In this document: positions 17,192 through 25,279 of the stretch, piece by piece
Numbering within the stretch: position 1 is the first letter of the stretch
How the letters are laid out: each line of letters opens with the position of its first letter
Assembly (NCBI GenBank): GCA_023426545.1
Contig: JAFAAN010000066.1
Coordinates: forward strand, 1-64,000
Direction of reading: 5' to 3'
Source: Pseudomonadota bacterium
Lineage (GTDB): Bacteria; Myxococcota; Myxococcia; Myxococcales; Myxococcaceae
Length of the DNA: 64,000 bases
The notes under the pieces: model-generated
Databases searched by the model: none
Told to the model about the DNA's origin: nothing
Seen by the model: only the letters and a program-made list of their open reading frames with translations
Program-made: the position numbers and the translations under genes

Positions 17192-17724
17192 CGGTGGATT
17201 GTCCCGCCACCCCCGCACCTGTGGGAAGAGGAGCCTCGGCTGTCGAGGGGGAGCAGGGCTCTTTTCCTCCTTCAGTTTGAGCACCCGGCCGAGATCGAGG
17301 ATGGAGAACTTCCTCGCCGAAGCTGGAAACGAGGGTGGATTTCAACTGCCCAGTTCACGTGAGCGATCTTCTTCCCGAGGACGAAGAGAAGAACGAGGCG
17401 AAGGAACCCGATGGGGTGATCTCCGAGACCGAGGGAGGAGATTCGACGGAACTTCGTGGTGGCGGAGAACAGGGGGAAGTTCATCGGCCCGAAGACGCTT
17501 CGCGCCTTCATGCTGAGAACACGGAGAACAAAGGAGGAGAAGAACCCCGGGACGACGCCCGAGCGCCTCGCGAAGGGCGACGGACCTATCACCACTAGCG
17601 TGGTGTAGTGTGCAGCTTCGGCTCTCGTAACCCTCGGTAACTCCTCGGGACTGGCTTCAGAGTCAGGGAAAGCGTTGCCCGAGGTCGGGGAAAATGTCGT
17701 GGGGTTTCGGGGAAAGCGTCCCAG
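17192..17724. other. intergenic, no gene seen
   Basis: About 530 bases between two minus-strand genes. Open frames here on either strand have poor protein character, no ribosome site and no recognisable motif. Base composition is less GC-rich in 17370-17530. It presumably holds the promoter of the gene ending at 16316. Confidence 0.4.
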
Positions 17725-19263
17725 CTACCCGAGCTTCGCCTTCAAGCTCCGCCTCCGGATTGCACGCCCTCGGTTCTCTCGCTGCCCAGACCTGACGATG
17801 AGCTGGAGGTCGGCTTCGTACCTGTCCGAGAGGCGGTAGGCATGGTCCGGGTCATCGGAGACGCGCCATAGAAAGGGAGCTTGCTCTGGTCCTTCGATCC
17901 CCACCCAACGAACGAAGATGTCCTCCTCCAGGCGCGTGGGAACCCCGGCACGCTCGAACAGTTCTCTCCACCGCTGGGACGAGATGATGGCGTAGTCCCC
18001 GGTGGCAACCTGGCTCGCCTGCCGACGGAACTCGTCCAGCACCAAGAGCTGCAAGGCCGCCTGTGCGCCATGCGAGCTGGGATGCCCCTGAAGGGGTGGA
18101 AGCAGTCGAGGAACTGGCACCATCCGCTTCGCCTCCCGCTCCCGTGGGGACTTGCCAAGGGTCGAGGCGAAGCTCGGCAGCAGCGCGTCATCCACGTCGA
18201 TAGTGAGCTTCGCCCGCTTGCCCGGCCCGGAGCGGCTCTCCGTCCAGGTAAGCAGTGGGCGCGTTTTTCCATCGGGCAGTGGAATCGCCATTCGCTGGAA
18301 CAGCTCCAAGGCAGTCCTCAGCGCGCCGCTGGCCTTCGAGCTGTTCAGCTCCAGCTCCCTCCTGAGCCCGTCCATTCCTCCCTCGAAGAGGATCCGCCGA
18401 GCTTCACCGGAAGCGTTCTGCGCCTGCTCGGCCACCTTCGCCACCAGCCACCGGAACAGGAGGTGGGTGGGGAGGTTCTCGGTGTCGTGGATGTTGCCCA
18501 GGAGCGATTGGCGCTGCTCTTGATTCAACCCCTCCAATCGGAGCTGGCCCACGGTCCTCCCGTGCCGGTCCACGACGCGCACCTCGCCGGCCTCCTCCTG
18601 GATGCGGCGGTGAGGCTCCCAGAAGGCGGCGAAAAGTGCCGTCAGCACGCCGCTGGCCACCGCTGGGACCTTGGGCATCTGCGAAGCCGGCGAGGGCGGC
18701 TCGTTCTGCGCCTCGGGCACGTCTTCCTCGGCGGCCTCCAGTTCCGCGTCGAGGGCGGCGATGGCGGCATGGTCCGGCTTCACCCTCAGCTTCCACACCA
18801 GACCCATCAAAGATTCGAGCGGCGAACCGTGGGTATATTCTCTCCAGCGGCTAAAGAGCGCCTGGGTGGCGAAGATGCGTGGGCTCCGCTTGTACTCGTC
18901 CCAGGCCTGGCGGGCTGTAGCCGCGAGCCTTATGGCAACCTCCTCGCCGTCCTGCCCGAAGTTGGTCCGCAGGCACAGTGCGAGGGCGAGATCCAAGCCC
19001 AGCATTCCCTCGTATTCCTGGGTGAGGTTCGGCTTGATGGACTCCATCCATGCGGCGAGAGAACCGAGCCAGTCCGCGAACCGTGCAGCGAGGAGCCGGG
19101 CTTCGGCATCGCCTACTTGCGCTCGTTCGAGGTGCTCGACGCGGGCGATGACGTTGATGGCCGTGTCCAACAGCTCGGTGGGGCCCGCCTGCGCCCGGTC
19201 GCGCAAGAAGGAAAGCACCACGTCCAGTTCGTGATGGTGGCGTTCCTCAAGCTGGTTGACCAC
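17725..19263 (-). CDS. unrecognised 512-residue protein, possible DNA-binding replication-type protein
   Basis: Not recognised with confidence. The N-terminal half is helical and acidic. The centre has an unstructured EAAEEDVPEAQNEPPSPAS linker (about 180-200). The C-terminal half contains segments such as LELFQRMAIPLPDGKTRPLLTW, ITI-type beta strands, and RLLPPLQGHPSSHGAQAALQLLVLDEFRRQA, and ends in a very basic tail (GRAIRRRSLKAKLG). This arrangement of a helix pair with beta wings resembles winged-helix plasmid replication initiators, but that is an impression only. It is the largest unknown gene of the element and lies close to the integrase module, where replication or mobilisation genes are common. 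GTG or ATG alternatives were not better than the ATG at 19263. Confidence 0.6.
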   Translation of the reverse strand: MVNQLEERHHHELDVVLSFLRDRAQAGPTELLDTAINVIARVEHLERAQVGDAEARLLAARFADWLGSLAAWMESIKPNLTQEYEGMLGLDLALALCLRTNFGQDGEEVAIRLAATARQAWDEYKRSPRIFATQALFSRWREYTHGSPLESLMGLVWKLRVKPDHAAIAALDAELEAAEEDVPEAQNEPPSPASQMPKVPAVASGVLTALFAAFWEPHRRIQEEAGEVRVVDRHGRTVGQLRLEGLNQEQRQSLLGNIHDTENLPTHLLFRWLVAKVAEQAQNASGEARRILFEGGMDGLRRELELNSSKASGALRTALELFQRMAIPLPDGKTRPLLTWTESRSGPGKRAKLTIDVDDALLPSFASTLGKSPREREAKRMVPVPRLLPPLQGHPSSHGAQAALQLLVLDEFRRQASQVATGDYAIISSQRWRELFERAGVPTRLEEDIFVRWVGIEGPEQAPFLWRVSDDPDHAYRLSDRYEADLQLIVRSGQRENRGRAIRRRSLKAKLG

Positions 19264-19529
19264 GGGCCCGCTTCCTCTGCGCCTATGCGCGCGGCGCCTC
19301 CTCGATGAAGAAGTGGGGCGAACCGCCGAGGAACGCGGTCATTCGGGAGCGACCCTAGCCCCATGGCCGATGTAATGCCGACGGAGGCACCCGGCAGTGG
19401 GGACATTGCTCGCCATCTTCCCGATCAACCAAGGGGGCGGGAGCGCCAGCGCGAGGATGGACGCAATCTCGGCATCCGTTCTCAAGCTGGGAGCACTCAA
19501 GCAAGCGGCTTCTGCGCGGAGAGTGGGTG

Positions 19530-20228
19530 ATGGCACGCAAGAGGCAGGAGGTCGAGGAATCAGTAACAGGCCCCGAGGTGTCGAAGCCCCTCGGCACGGA
19601 GAAGTTTGTCCGACTCCCGCCCATCCCCAGAGGCTATCGCTGCGCACCACCGCCCCCGCCCGTACCGGAGTACCTGCGGCTCCCACCTCCCATGATGCTG
19701 GGCCGTCCCGAGGGCTGGGTATGCCGGCGCTGCACGGAGTGGTGGAACTGGCACCCGTACCGGCCTCCGGCAGAGAGCGAGCTGGACGCCCCCTGCGCCG
19801 AATGCCGCAAGACCATGGACGCAGAAGAGCGCGCCGTGGAGGTGAACCGTCTCCTGTTGGCGCGGCTCAGCTCGGGCTCGAACGTCCTGTCCCTGCCCGT
19901 GCCCACTGTGGCCCTGGGCCAGCCGTCGCGGGTGAACTCCAGCACCACGGAATCCACCCCAGCGCTGGCCTGCACCGTGGACGAGGCGGGGCAGCGTCTC
20001 GGGTGCAAGCGCACGGTGATCTTCAAACTCCTCCGGGAGGGTCAGCTCGCTGCGGCTCCGAAGCTCGGACGGAGGCGGATGGTCCTGACGGCCTCGGTGG
20101 ACGCCCTGCTGGAGGCCGGAGGCGTCGGCGCGGTCCCCGAGCCGAGGCAGCTCCCTCGTACCCGTGGGCCCCGCACTGCGAGCGGCAAGATTCTAGCTGC
20201 CGAGATTGCGAAGCTGCCGGTCGAGTAG
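19530..20228 (+). CDS. excisionase-like protein with helix-turn-helix and Cys4 motif
   Basis: A 232-residue protein. Residues about 55-100 carry a Cys4 arrangement (VCRRCTEWW ... CAECRK) that could bind zinc. Residues about 150-200 read ACTVDEAGQRLGCKRTVIFKLLREGQLAAAPKLGRR, an excisionase/MerR-type helix-turn-helix (V-x-E-A-x-x-x-L-x-x-K/S ... L-x-x-G). It converges on the integrase and overlaps its 3' end by 36 bases. Such a partner is likely to act as recombination directionality factor or regulator. A GGAGAG site precedes the ATG; a GTG one codon earlier is also possible. The proline-rich N-terminus is unusual for a small excisionase. Confidence 0.65.
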   Translation: MARKRQEVEESVTGPEVSKPLGTEKFVRLPPIPRGYRCAPPPPPVPEYLRLPPPMMLGRPEGWVCRRCTEWWNWHPYRPPAESELDAPCAECRKTMDAEERAVEVNRLLLARLSSGSNVLSLPVPTVALGQPSRVNSSTTESTPALACTVDEAGQRLGCKRTVIFKLLREGQLAAAPKLGRRRMVLTASVDALLEAGGVGAVPEPRQLPRTRGPRTASGKILAAEIAKLPVE

Positions 20229-21359
20229 CGGAATCGGGTCCTCCGGGTGCTCCAGGCGCAGCGGCAGGCGGATGAGCGGCTTCACCGTGCTCACGTCGTA
20301 GAACCGCGCCGTCGTGCTCGTGCTGGTGTGTCCGACAATGGCGGCCACGGTGGTGAGGGGGACGCCGCCCTCCGCAGGCCGGACCTCCACGCCGCTCGTC
20401 AACGCCCAGGTCACGAAGGAGTGGCGCATCTGGCCGAGCTTGATTGGCTCGCGCTCCAGCTTCTTCGCGGCATGGCAGAGCACCTTCCTCACCCATGAGT
20501 CGGCTGGGGCGCCACCCCGTGCTTGAAGCCGCTGCGCCGCCGCAAGGGTCTGCGCGTCGAGGCTCTGCGTGTGGACGCGCCCGCTCTTATGCGTGAAGCG
20601 CACCACCCCGTGAATCTCCGGGTGGTCCACGAGCTTCAGCTCGCAGTTTCCCTCAGCCACGCGCTCAATCTCGCTGCGGTGCATGCCGGTCTTGGCGTGA
20701 AGGACGAGAAGGTCACGCACCGCCTGCACGTCCGTCTTCAGCCCGCCGAGCTTGGGGGACTCCCAGCCGGAGATGGCGCGGTAGAATGCCTCCACCTCCG
20801 CCATCGTGTAGCCCTTCTTCCGCCGGGCCTTCTCGGGGCGAGCAGGGGGCACCTTCAGGCCGAGGGTCGCGTCCTGGGCCGGGGAGAGCACCGCCTCCAC
20901 CTCGCGCAGGAACGAGAAGAAGCTCTTGAGGGCGATGATCCGGTGCTTCCTCGCGGTCTGGTGCTTCGCCAGCTCGCGCTTGAACTGCTGGAGCGTCACC
21001 TCGCGGAGGTCCTGGCCCGCGAGCACCTCGGCCCACCGGGCCAGGTACGTCCGCACGTTCCGGCGGTAGCGCTCGGTGCGCCCCTCGGCCTTGAGGTGGG
21101 CGAGGAAGCGCGCCACCAGCTCCGGGCCCATGAGGACCGCCTCGGAGGCGGCCTTCTCGGCGGCCTCGGCCTTCGTCAGGTAGGCGTCAGGGTTACGGTC
21201 GAACAGAGCCAGTTCGGCAAGCGCGTCAGACTCGTTGCGCGCGGACAGTCGCTTGCTATAACGGGCGCCGTTGTGCATCCGCTCCAGTTGCCAACGGGTG
21301 TTGCCGTGGCGGTCCAGGTAGGTCCGTCCTCCGGCCCATCTTCCGGTCCACTGGGGCAT
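20193..21359 (-). CDS. int: tyrosine recombinase, integrase of the element
   Basis: Site-specific recombinase that inserts the element into tRNA-Arg(CCU). It has 388 residues. The N-terminal arm-binding part (1-60) is basic (WQLERMHNGARYSKR), a SAM-like core-binding domain spans about 80-165, and the catalytic domain about 185-385. Catalytic positions: Lys258 (FTHKSG), Arg312 (MRHSF), His344 (GHTS) and nucleophile Tyr354 (RFYD). Two positions depart from the consensus: the first Arg box reads TGMHRSE, with His227 where Arg is usual and Arg228 next to it, and the H-x-x-R histidine is Gly309. This may be a feature of this myxobacterial subfamily. Convergent with the excisionase-like gene. The ATG lies 20 bases before the paired TTACGTAC repeats. 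Confidence 0.9.
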   Translation of the reverse strand: MPQWTGRWAGGRTYLDRHGNTRWQLERMHNGARYSKRLSARNESDALAELALFDRNPDAYLTKAEAAEKAASEAVLMGPELVARFLAHLKAEGRTERYRRNVRTYLARWAEVLAGQDLREVTLQQFKRELAKHQTARKHRIIALKSFFSFLREVEAVLSPAQDATLGLKVPPARPEKARRKKGYTMAEVEAFYRAISGWESPKLGGLKTDVQAVRDLLVLHAKTGMHRSEIERVAEGNCELKLVDHPEIHGVVRFTHKSGRVHTQSLDAQTLAAAQRLQARGGAPADSWVRKVLCHAAKKLEREPIKLGQMRHSFVTWALTSGVEVRPAEGGVPLTTVAAIVGHTSTSTTARFYDVSTVKPLIRLPLRLEHPEDPIPLLDRQLRNLGS

Positions 21360-21378
21360 GTCGTACCTTTCTGGCCGG

Positions 21379-21397
21379 TTACGTACGGATTACGTAC
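21379..21397 (+). repeat. paired arm-type integrase site candidates, right end
   Basis: TTACGTAC at 21379-21386 and 21390-21397, 11 bases apart, same orientation and spacing as the pair near the left end (3992-4010). They lie between the integrase start and the tRNA, as P-arm sites do, and could also let the integrase bind its own promoter. Confidence 0.65.
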
Positions 21398-21419
21398 AAG
21401 GCCGGGGCACTCGCGGCGG

Positions 21420-21509
21420 TAGGCGAGGGCTCACCAGAAAGAACAAGTAGTTCCGCAGCTTTAGTCTCCCGACCCCGTAGCTCAGTTGGATAGAGCGGCG
21501 GTTTCCTAA
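21420..21509 (+). repeat. 90-bp direct repeat, right copy (attR side)
   Basis: Identical to 3807-3896. The 51 bases before the tRNA are included in the identity, so both copies carry the same putative tRNA promoter region. Confidence 0.9.
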
Positions 21510-21544
21510 ACCGCAGGCCACAGGTTCGATTCCTGTCGGGGTCA
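21471..21544 (+). tRNA. tRNA-Arg (anticodon CCU)
   Basis: A complete cloverleaf: acceptor GACCCCG / CGGGGTC, D stem GCTC/GAGC, anticodon stem GCGGT/ACCGC with loop TTCCTAA (anticodon CCT at 21505-21507), T stem ACAGG/CCTGT with loop TTCGATT, discriminator A at 21544. CCA is not encoded. It reads AGG codons. The 5' half is supplied by the integrated element and the 3' half by the chromosome, so the tRNA remains functional. Confidence 0.95.
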
Positions 21545-21552
21545 TTCCCTAA

Positions 21553-21581
21553 CCGCCTGTCCCCACAGGGGACTTCGGCGG
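21553..21581 (+). terminator. hairpin after tRNA-Arg
   Basis: Inner stem GTCCCC/GGGGAC with loop ACA, then a small internal loop and outer stem CCGCC/GGCGG. It begins nine bases after the tRNA end. No T run follows, so it may act in 3' processing as much as in termination. Confidence 0.55.
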
Positions 21582-21824
21582 ATTGTGGGGCCAGCACCGC
21601 TCCCGACGCCGCGTCCGTGGCGCTGGCGTGGCGTACTGGCCAAGCCCCCTCCCTTCCCGATGAATGCTCGCTGACGTTCCGCCGCATTCCTGGCGGACGC
21701 CTTCGCCAATGCGCTCGGGGGGAGCGACGTGGTGCGCACGGCCCAGGACGTCCGCGCGGAGAAGCGTCGGGGCGCCACCTGCCACCGCTGCCAGTTATCG
21801 CAGCACCAACACGAGGAGGAAGTG

Positions 21825-22268
21825 ATGCGCTACTACCTGGACGCCGAGTACACCCGCTTCGGAGGCGAGTTGATGTCCCTCGCGCTTGTTCCGGCGGACC
21901 CCGCTCTGGAGTCGTTCTATGTCGCGATCGAGTGGGGGGGAACGACCGACCCGTGGGTGGAGGCGCACGTCGTCCCCCATCTCGGCAGCGAGGTCGTATC
22001 GCGCGCGCTTGCGTCGCGACAGCTGGCGACGTTCATGCGGGAGCGAGCGGTGGGGCACATGGTCATCGTCGCGGACTGGCCGACGGACTTCGAGCACCTC
22101 CTGGCGCTGCTCATTATCGGCCCGGGGCGCATGCAGCCGGTGCCCAACTTCGACATGAAATTCCAGCGCCTGCCGGGCTTCAACACGGCGAGCACCAGCC
22201 GGGTGCCGCACAACGCGCTGGCGGACGCCGAGGCGCTCCGCGATTACTGCGAGGCCAACCCTGGGTGA
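21825..22268 (+). CDS. 3'-5' exoribonuclease-like (RNase H fold) protein
   Basis: A 147-residue protein. It starts MRYYLDAEYT (acidic pair in the first strand), has ADWPTDFEHL in the middle and ends with PHNALADAEALRDYC. This Asp-Glu ... Asp ... H-N-A-L-x-D-A layout is that of DEDDh exonucleases, closest in form to the Rv2179c-like 3'-5' exoribonuclease family. Substrate unknown; RNA is usual for that family. GAGGAGG precedes the ATG by six bases. It is the first gene after the tRNA on the chromosomal side of the element, transcribed in the same direction, with no further gene in the unit. Confidence 0.75.
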   Translation: MRYYLDAEYTRFGGELMSLALVPADPALESFYVAIEWGGTTDPWVEAHVVPHLGSEVVSRALASRQLATFMRERAVGHMVIVADWPTDFEHLLALLIIGPGRMQPVPNFDMKFQRLPGFNTASTSRVPHNALADAEALRDYCEANPG

Positions 22269-22539
22269 CATGAGGATGAAGCTGAAGGGGGTTCTCCAGT
22301 GAAAGACACGTATCCTGTCGGAGTAATCCCTCTCCCTCGCCGTCCCTCCTCTGGCGCTTCAGGTCGTGGGAAGGGGCCAATGCCTCACAAGAAGCGCAGG
22401 GGCCCGGGGCAGGTGACGCTCCGGGCCTTGGCAGCCGTTCGCCTGTTGCTCCTGGCGACGATGTTTGTGCCTGCATGAGGTCATCCCGCGTGCCGGCGAA
22501 CGGCGGCAGGCTGGAGGCGCCCCGCGGCTCGTTCCAGCC

Positions 22540-23565
22540 TCAGCGTGACGGCTGGACGTCGCGGAAGCGGACCATGCGGCTGCGGTCCGCGTCCCAGATG
22601 TCGAGCCGCAAGCACGCCAGCACGTCCCGGGGCCGCAGCGTCGTCACGCGGGGGGTCTGGAGCTCGGGGATGGCGGCCATGGCCTCGGGCAGCCGATAGA
22701 AGGGGATGCGCGGGTTGAGGTGGTGAACGTGGTGGTAGCCGATGTTGCCGGTGAACCACGTCATCACAGGACCGCAGGCCAGATAGCTGGACGCTTCCAG
22801 GGCCGCGCTCGCATGCGTCCAGTCCTTCTCCTCGCGCAGCGCCACGTCCGGGAAGTTGTGCTGGGAGAAGAAGAGGTAGGCCCCCAGCGCGTACCCCATG
22901 AAGAGCGGCAGCACCATGGCGGTGAGGTACACCCCGAGGCCCGCGAACAGGAAGACGGCGAGGCTGATGCTCAGGTGAAGCGCCACGGCCAGGCCCGCGC
23001 TCCAGTATCGCCGCGGGTTGCGCAGGAAGGGCACGAGGGACAGGGCACCCAGGAACGCGAACGGGTACGCGAAGACCATGACGATCGGATGACGCTCGAC
23101 CACGTACGCCAGGCGCTCAAGCGTTGTCGCCTCGCGCCACTGCTGCGCCGTCCACGTGGTGAACGTGCCGGAGGAGGAGGCGGCCAGCCGGGCCGTGTTC
23201 GCGTGGTGGTGGTTGTGCGTCTCCGCCCAGACGCGAGGGGGTGTGAGCAGCAGCACCGCGTGGGTATGGAACAGGGCCCGCGCGAGCCGTGAGCCCGTGA
23301 GCAGCGAGCCGTGCAGGTAGTCGTGCACGAGGATGAAGGAGCGGATGAGCATCAGCGCCTGCAGCACGCTCCCCACCACGCGCAGGGGCCACCACGAGGG
23401 CAGGCTCGCGAGGCCCACCGCCGCCACGAGCGCCGCGAAGGTGGTGAACACCTCGAACCAGCTCCGCCGCGTGTCCTGCGTGGTGAAGGGACGCGTGCGG
23501 CTGATGAGGTTCCGCTCTTCGTCGCGTGTGAGGGACAGGAAGTCGCTTCGGGTCGCGGAGTCCAT
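22540..23565 (-). CDS. membrane fatty acid desaturase
   Basis: Di-iron integral membrane desaturase that introduces a double bond into membrane fatty acyl chains. The 341-residue protein has the three histidine boxes: HDYLH (about 81-85), H-N-HHH in ETHNHHHAN (about 116-120) and HHVHH in GNIGYHHVHHLNPRIP (about 275-285). Paired hydrophobic segments lie at about 40-75 and 160-220. I chose the ATG at 23565; a TTG four codons earlier keeps the frame, and no good ribosome site is seen for either. The gene stands alone. Myxobacteria are rich in unsaturated and branched lipids, so a housekeeping membrane-fluidity role is likely. Regiospecificity cannot be read from the sequence. Confidence 0.88.
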   Translation of the reverse strand: MDSATRSDFLSLTRDEERNLISRTRPFTTQDTRRSWFEVFTTFAALVAAVGLASLPSWWPLRVVGSVLQALMLIRSFILVHDYLHGSLLTGSRLARALFHTHAVLLLTPPRVWAETHNHHHANTARLAASSSGTFTTWTAQQWREATTLERLAYVVERHPIVMVFAYPFAFLGALSLVPFLRNPRRYWSAGLAVALHLSISLAVFLFAGLGVYLTAMVLPLFMGYALGAYLFFSQHNFPDVALREEKDWTHASAALEASSYLACGPVMTWFTGNIGYHHVHHLNPRIPFYRLPEAMAAIPELQTPRVTTLRPRDVLACLRLDIWDADRSRMVRFRDVQPSR

Positions 23566-23723
23566 GCGGGGATCCAAGGAGGACGACGGCGATTGCCGTC
23601 GTTCGAGTCCCAGGCACCATGCCCGCCCTCTGTCATGCGACCGTCATGAGCGGTGTCATGGACTGACAGCGTCCATGGCGGGGCGTGCCGCGCGGCGTCG
23701 TGCGCGGCGGTGCCCCAGGGGCT

Positions 23724-24467
23724 TCACGAGCGCGCCTTGTTCGCGCGGAACTCGCTGGCCCACTGCTCCACGATGGAGGCGACCTGCTCTCGCTCGGAGC
23801 GGTGGGTGGACGGCTGAGGGGGCGGTAGCACCGAGGCCGGTCCCAGTAGGGGCGGCTGGGCGTCGCCATTGCTGGCGGACGGCACCACGGCGCTGCTGCC
23901 CTTCTTGCGAACCCAGACACGCGGCCCCTCGCTGGGGCGCGGCGCCTCGGCAGGCGCCTGGAGCTCCGGCGGGGCCTCCGTGGGCTCGCGGCGCTTCCGG
24001 CCCAGGATGACGTCCGGAATGCTGTTGGCCGCGGCGTCCTCCGTCCAGGCATGGTGCAGGCGTCCCGAGGCCACCATCAGGCGACGCTTCTGATAGTGGG
24101 CCGCGCAGTAGCCCAGGCTTCGCACCGGCCGCTTGCAGCCGATGACCGCGCACGCCCGCGCTTCCGGAGCGCCCGCTTCATGTTGCTCGGTGTCCTCGAG
24201 CTCTGCTTCCACAGGCGCAAGCGCCGCGAGTGCGCTCAGGGCCACCGCGCTCGACAACGGGCGCTGGGGCTGACGAGGCGCGCTGGTGGACAGGTTCTCC
24301 GCGATGCGGAGCAGCGAGTCCGTCAGGGGAGACAGTTGCCCGGCGAGCTCCTCGCGCAGGACGGCTCGGAAGGCTCGTTCCAGCGGAGGCAGCGCCGCGG
24401 CTGGAGCCCGGGAGGTTCTCGTGGATTGAAGTGAGGAAATGGAACGAAGGCTACGAGTTCTTGGCAT
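23724..24467 (-). CDS. hypothetical protein with Cys/His mini-domain
   Basis: A 247-residue protein. Near its middle is a compact motif CAVIGCKRPVRSLGYCAAHYQKRR, whose C-x4-C ... C-x2-H spacing looks like a small zinc-binding fold; similar C-GC-x-RP-x-R-S-x-GYC-x-x-HY-x-K sequences are frequent in myxobacteria. The flanks are proline- and alanine-rich, probably disordered, and the C-terminus (about 225-247) is helical. No signal peptide or membrane segment. A DNA- or RNA-binding role is possible but not shown. Transcribed divergently from the lipoprotein gene at 24802. Confidence 0.65.
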   Translation of the reverse strand: MPRTRSLRSISSLQSTRTSRAPAAALPPLERAFRAVLREELAGQLSPLTDSLLRIAENLSTSAPRQPQRPLSSAVALSALAALAPVEAELEDTEQHEAGAPEARACAVIGCKRPVRSLGYCAAHYQKRRLMVASGRLHHAWTEDAAANSIPDVILGRKRREPTEAPPELQAPAEAPRPSEGPRVWVRKKGSSAVVPSASNGDAQPPLLGPASVLPPPQPSTHRSEREQVASIVEQWASEFRANKARS

Positions 24468-24801
24468 GTGAATGTTGCCTGTAGTCGCTGCCGGTGGTTT
24501 CGGGGGGTAACCGTGGAGCGGACCGCCGCTGCGTTAGCACACCTGTGGCCAACCGCCCAGGACAGCCTGTCAAAGGGCTTGTGAGTGGATGTTTCGCGGC
24601 GACAAACGCGTCGCTGCGTCCCCATGTCAACACGTCTCGGAGTCATTCAATCCCGAGTCCGCGCTGCGACGGGAGAGGTATGTCGGACACCTACCTGACA
24701 GAGGTGCTCGTGACTTTCCAGGGTGGCGCTTCTTCCTCGGCTGGAGCAGGGAACTTCGGCACAATCCACGCGCTGTGCAATTGCACTGAGAGGATTTGCC
24801 C
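24468..24801. other. divergent intergenic region
   Basis: A 334-base gap between divergent starts that should carry both promoters. No gene, strong hairpin or recognisable operator is seen. Confidence 0.4.
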
Positions 24802-25131
24802 ATGAGAACGATTTCGTCCGTGGCAGCGTCCGTGGTTGCTGGCTTCATCATCGCGTGTGGTGGGGGCATGGAGCAGGACGAAGCAGGCGCTGTTCCCGGG
24901 GGCCCCGAGGCCGTGCGGGACGCTGTCTCCGCGTCCGGGGACGTGTCCTCTCAAGCCTGTACGACGCTCTACCGCCCCCGCCTCACCACCTACTGGACGT
25001 CGTTCCCCATCGAGGTCGAGGGCCAGGTCGGCCGCTGCGTCACGGCGGAAGACTGCTCGGTGACGTGCGTCGGAGAGACCTCGCAGTACCCCATCAGCTC
25101 CCAGTTCTTCTACTGCACATATTGTCCATGA
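24802..25131 (+). CDS. small cysteine-rich lipoprotein
   Basis: A 109-residue protein with a lipoprotein signal (hydrophobic residues 7-18, lipobox FIIAC, Cys19). The mature part has a disordered acidic stretch and then a compact domain with about seven cysteines (ACTTLYRP, GRCVTAEDCSVTCVG, FFYCTYCP), probably disulfide-bonded and outside the cytoplasm. It is similar in style to the small lipoprotein at 64-342 but not clearly the same family. Function unknown. ATG follows GAGAGG; a TTG two codons earlier is less likely. Confidence 0.65.
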   Translation: MRTISSVAASVVAGFIIACGGGMEQDEAGAVPGGPEAVRDAVSASGDVSSQACTTLYRPRLTTYWTSFPIEVEGQVGRCVTAEDCSVTCVGETSQYPISSQFFYCTYCP

Positions 25132-25279
25132 CCGCTGGGCGCCGCGCTTCGGTGTCACCCGGAGCGGGCGCTTCTCCGGCTCGCCAGGCGCCGGGGCGGG
25201 CAGGGGGCTTGGAAGGAGGGAGGTCGGCCGGTACAAGGCGGCACGGGCCGCCGGGCATGCCGTCCTGGCCCTCGAACAC

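Larger units (their letters stand above)
3897..21509. mobile_element. 17.6-kb integrative element in tRNA-Arg(CCU)
   Basis: The element is bounded by a 39-base tRNA 5'-half repeat (3858-3896 and 21471-21509). The right copy joins the chromosomal 3' half to restore a complete tRNA. An integrase gene lies next to the right end, reading away from it, with an excisionase-like gene convergent to it. Paired TTACGTAC repeats sit 95 bases inside the left core and about 110 bases before the end of the right core, as expected of integrase arm sites. Cargo: type I restriction system, YgjP-like protein, SitA toxin and immunity, and several unknown genes. No conjugation or phage structural genes are seen, so it is a genomic island or mobilisable element rather than a self-transmissible ICE. 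Confidence 0.85.

Noticed and set aside
17272..17595. A minus-strand protein with hydrophobic runs
   Set aside because: Composition fluctuates as in non-coding DNA, there is no ribosome site, and it joins no neighbouring gene sensibly.
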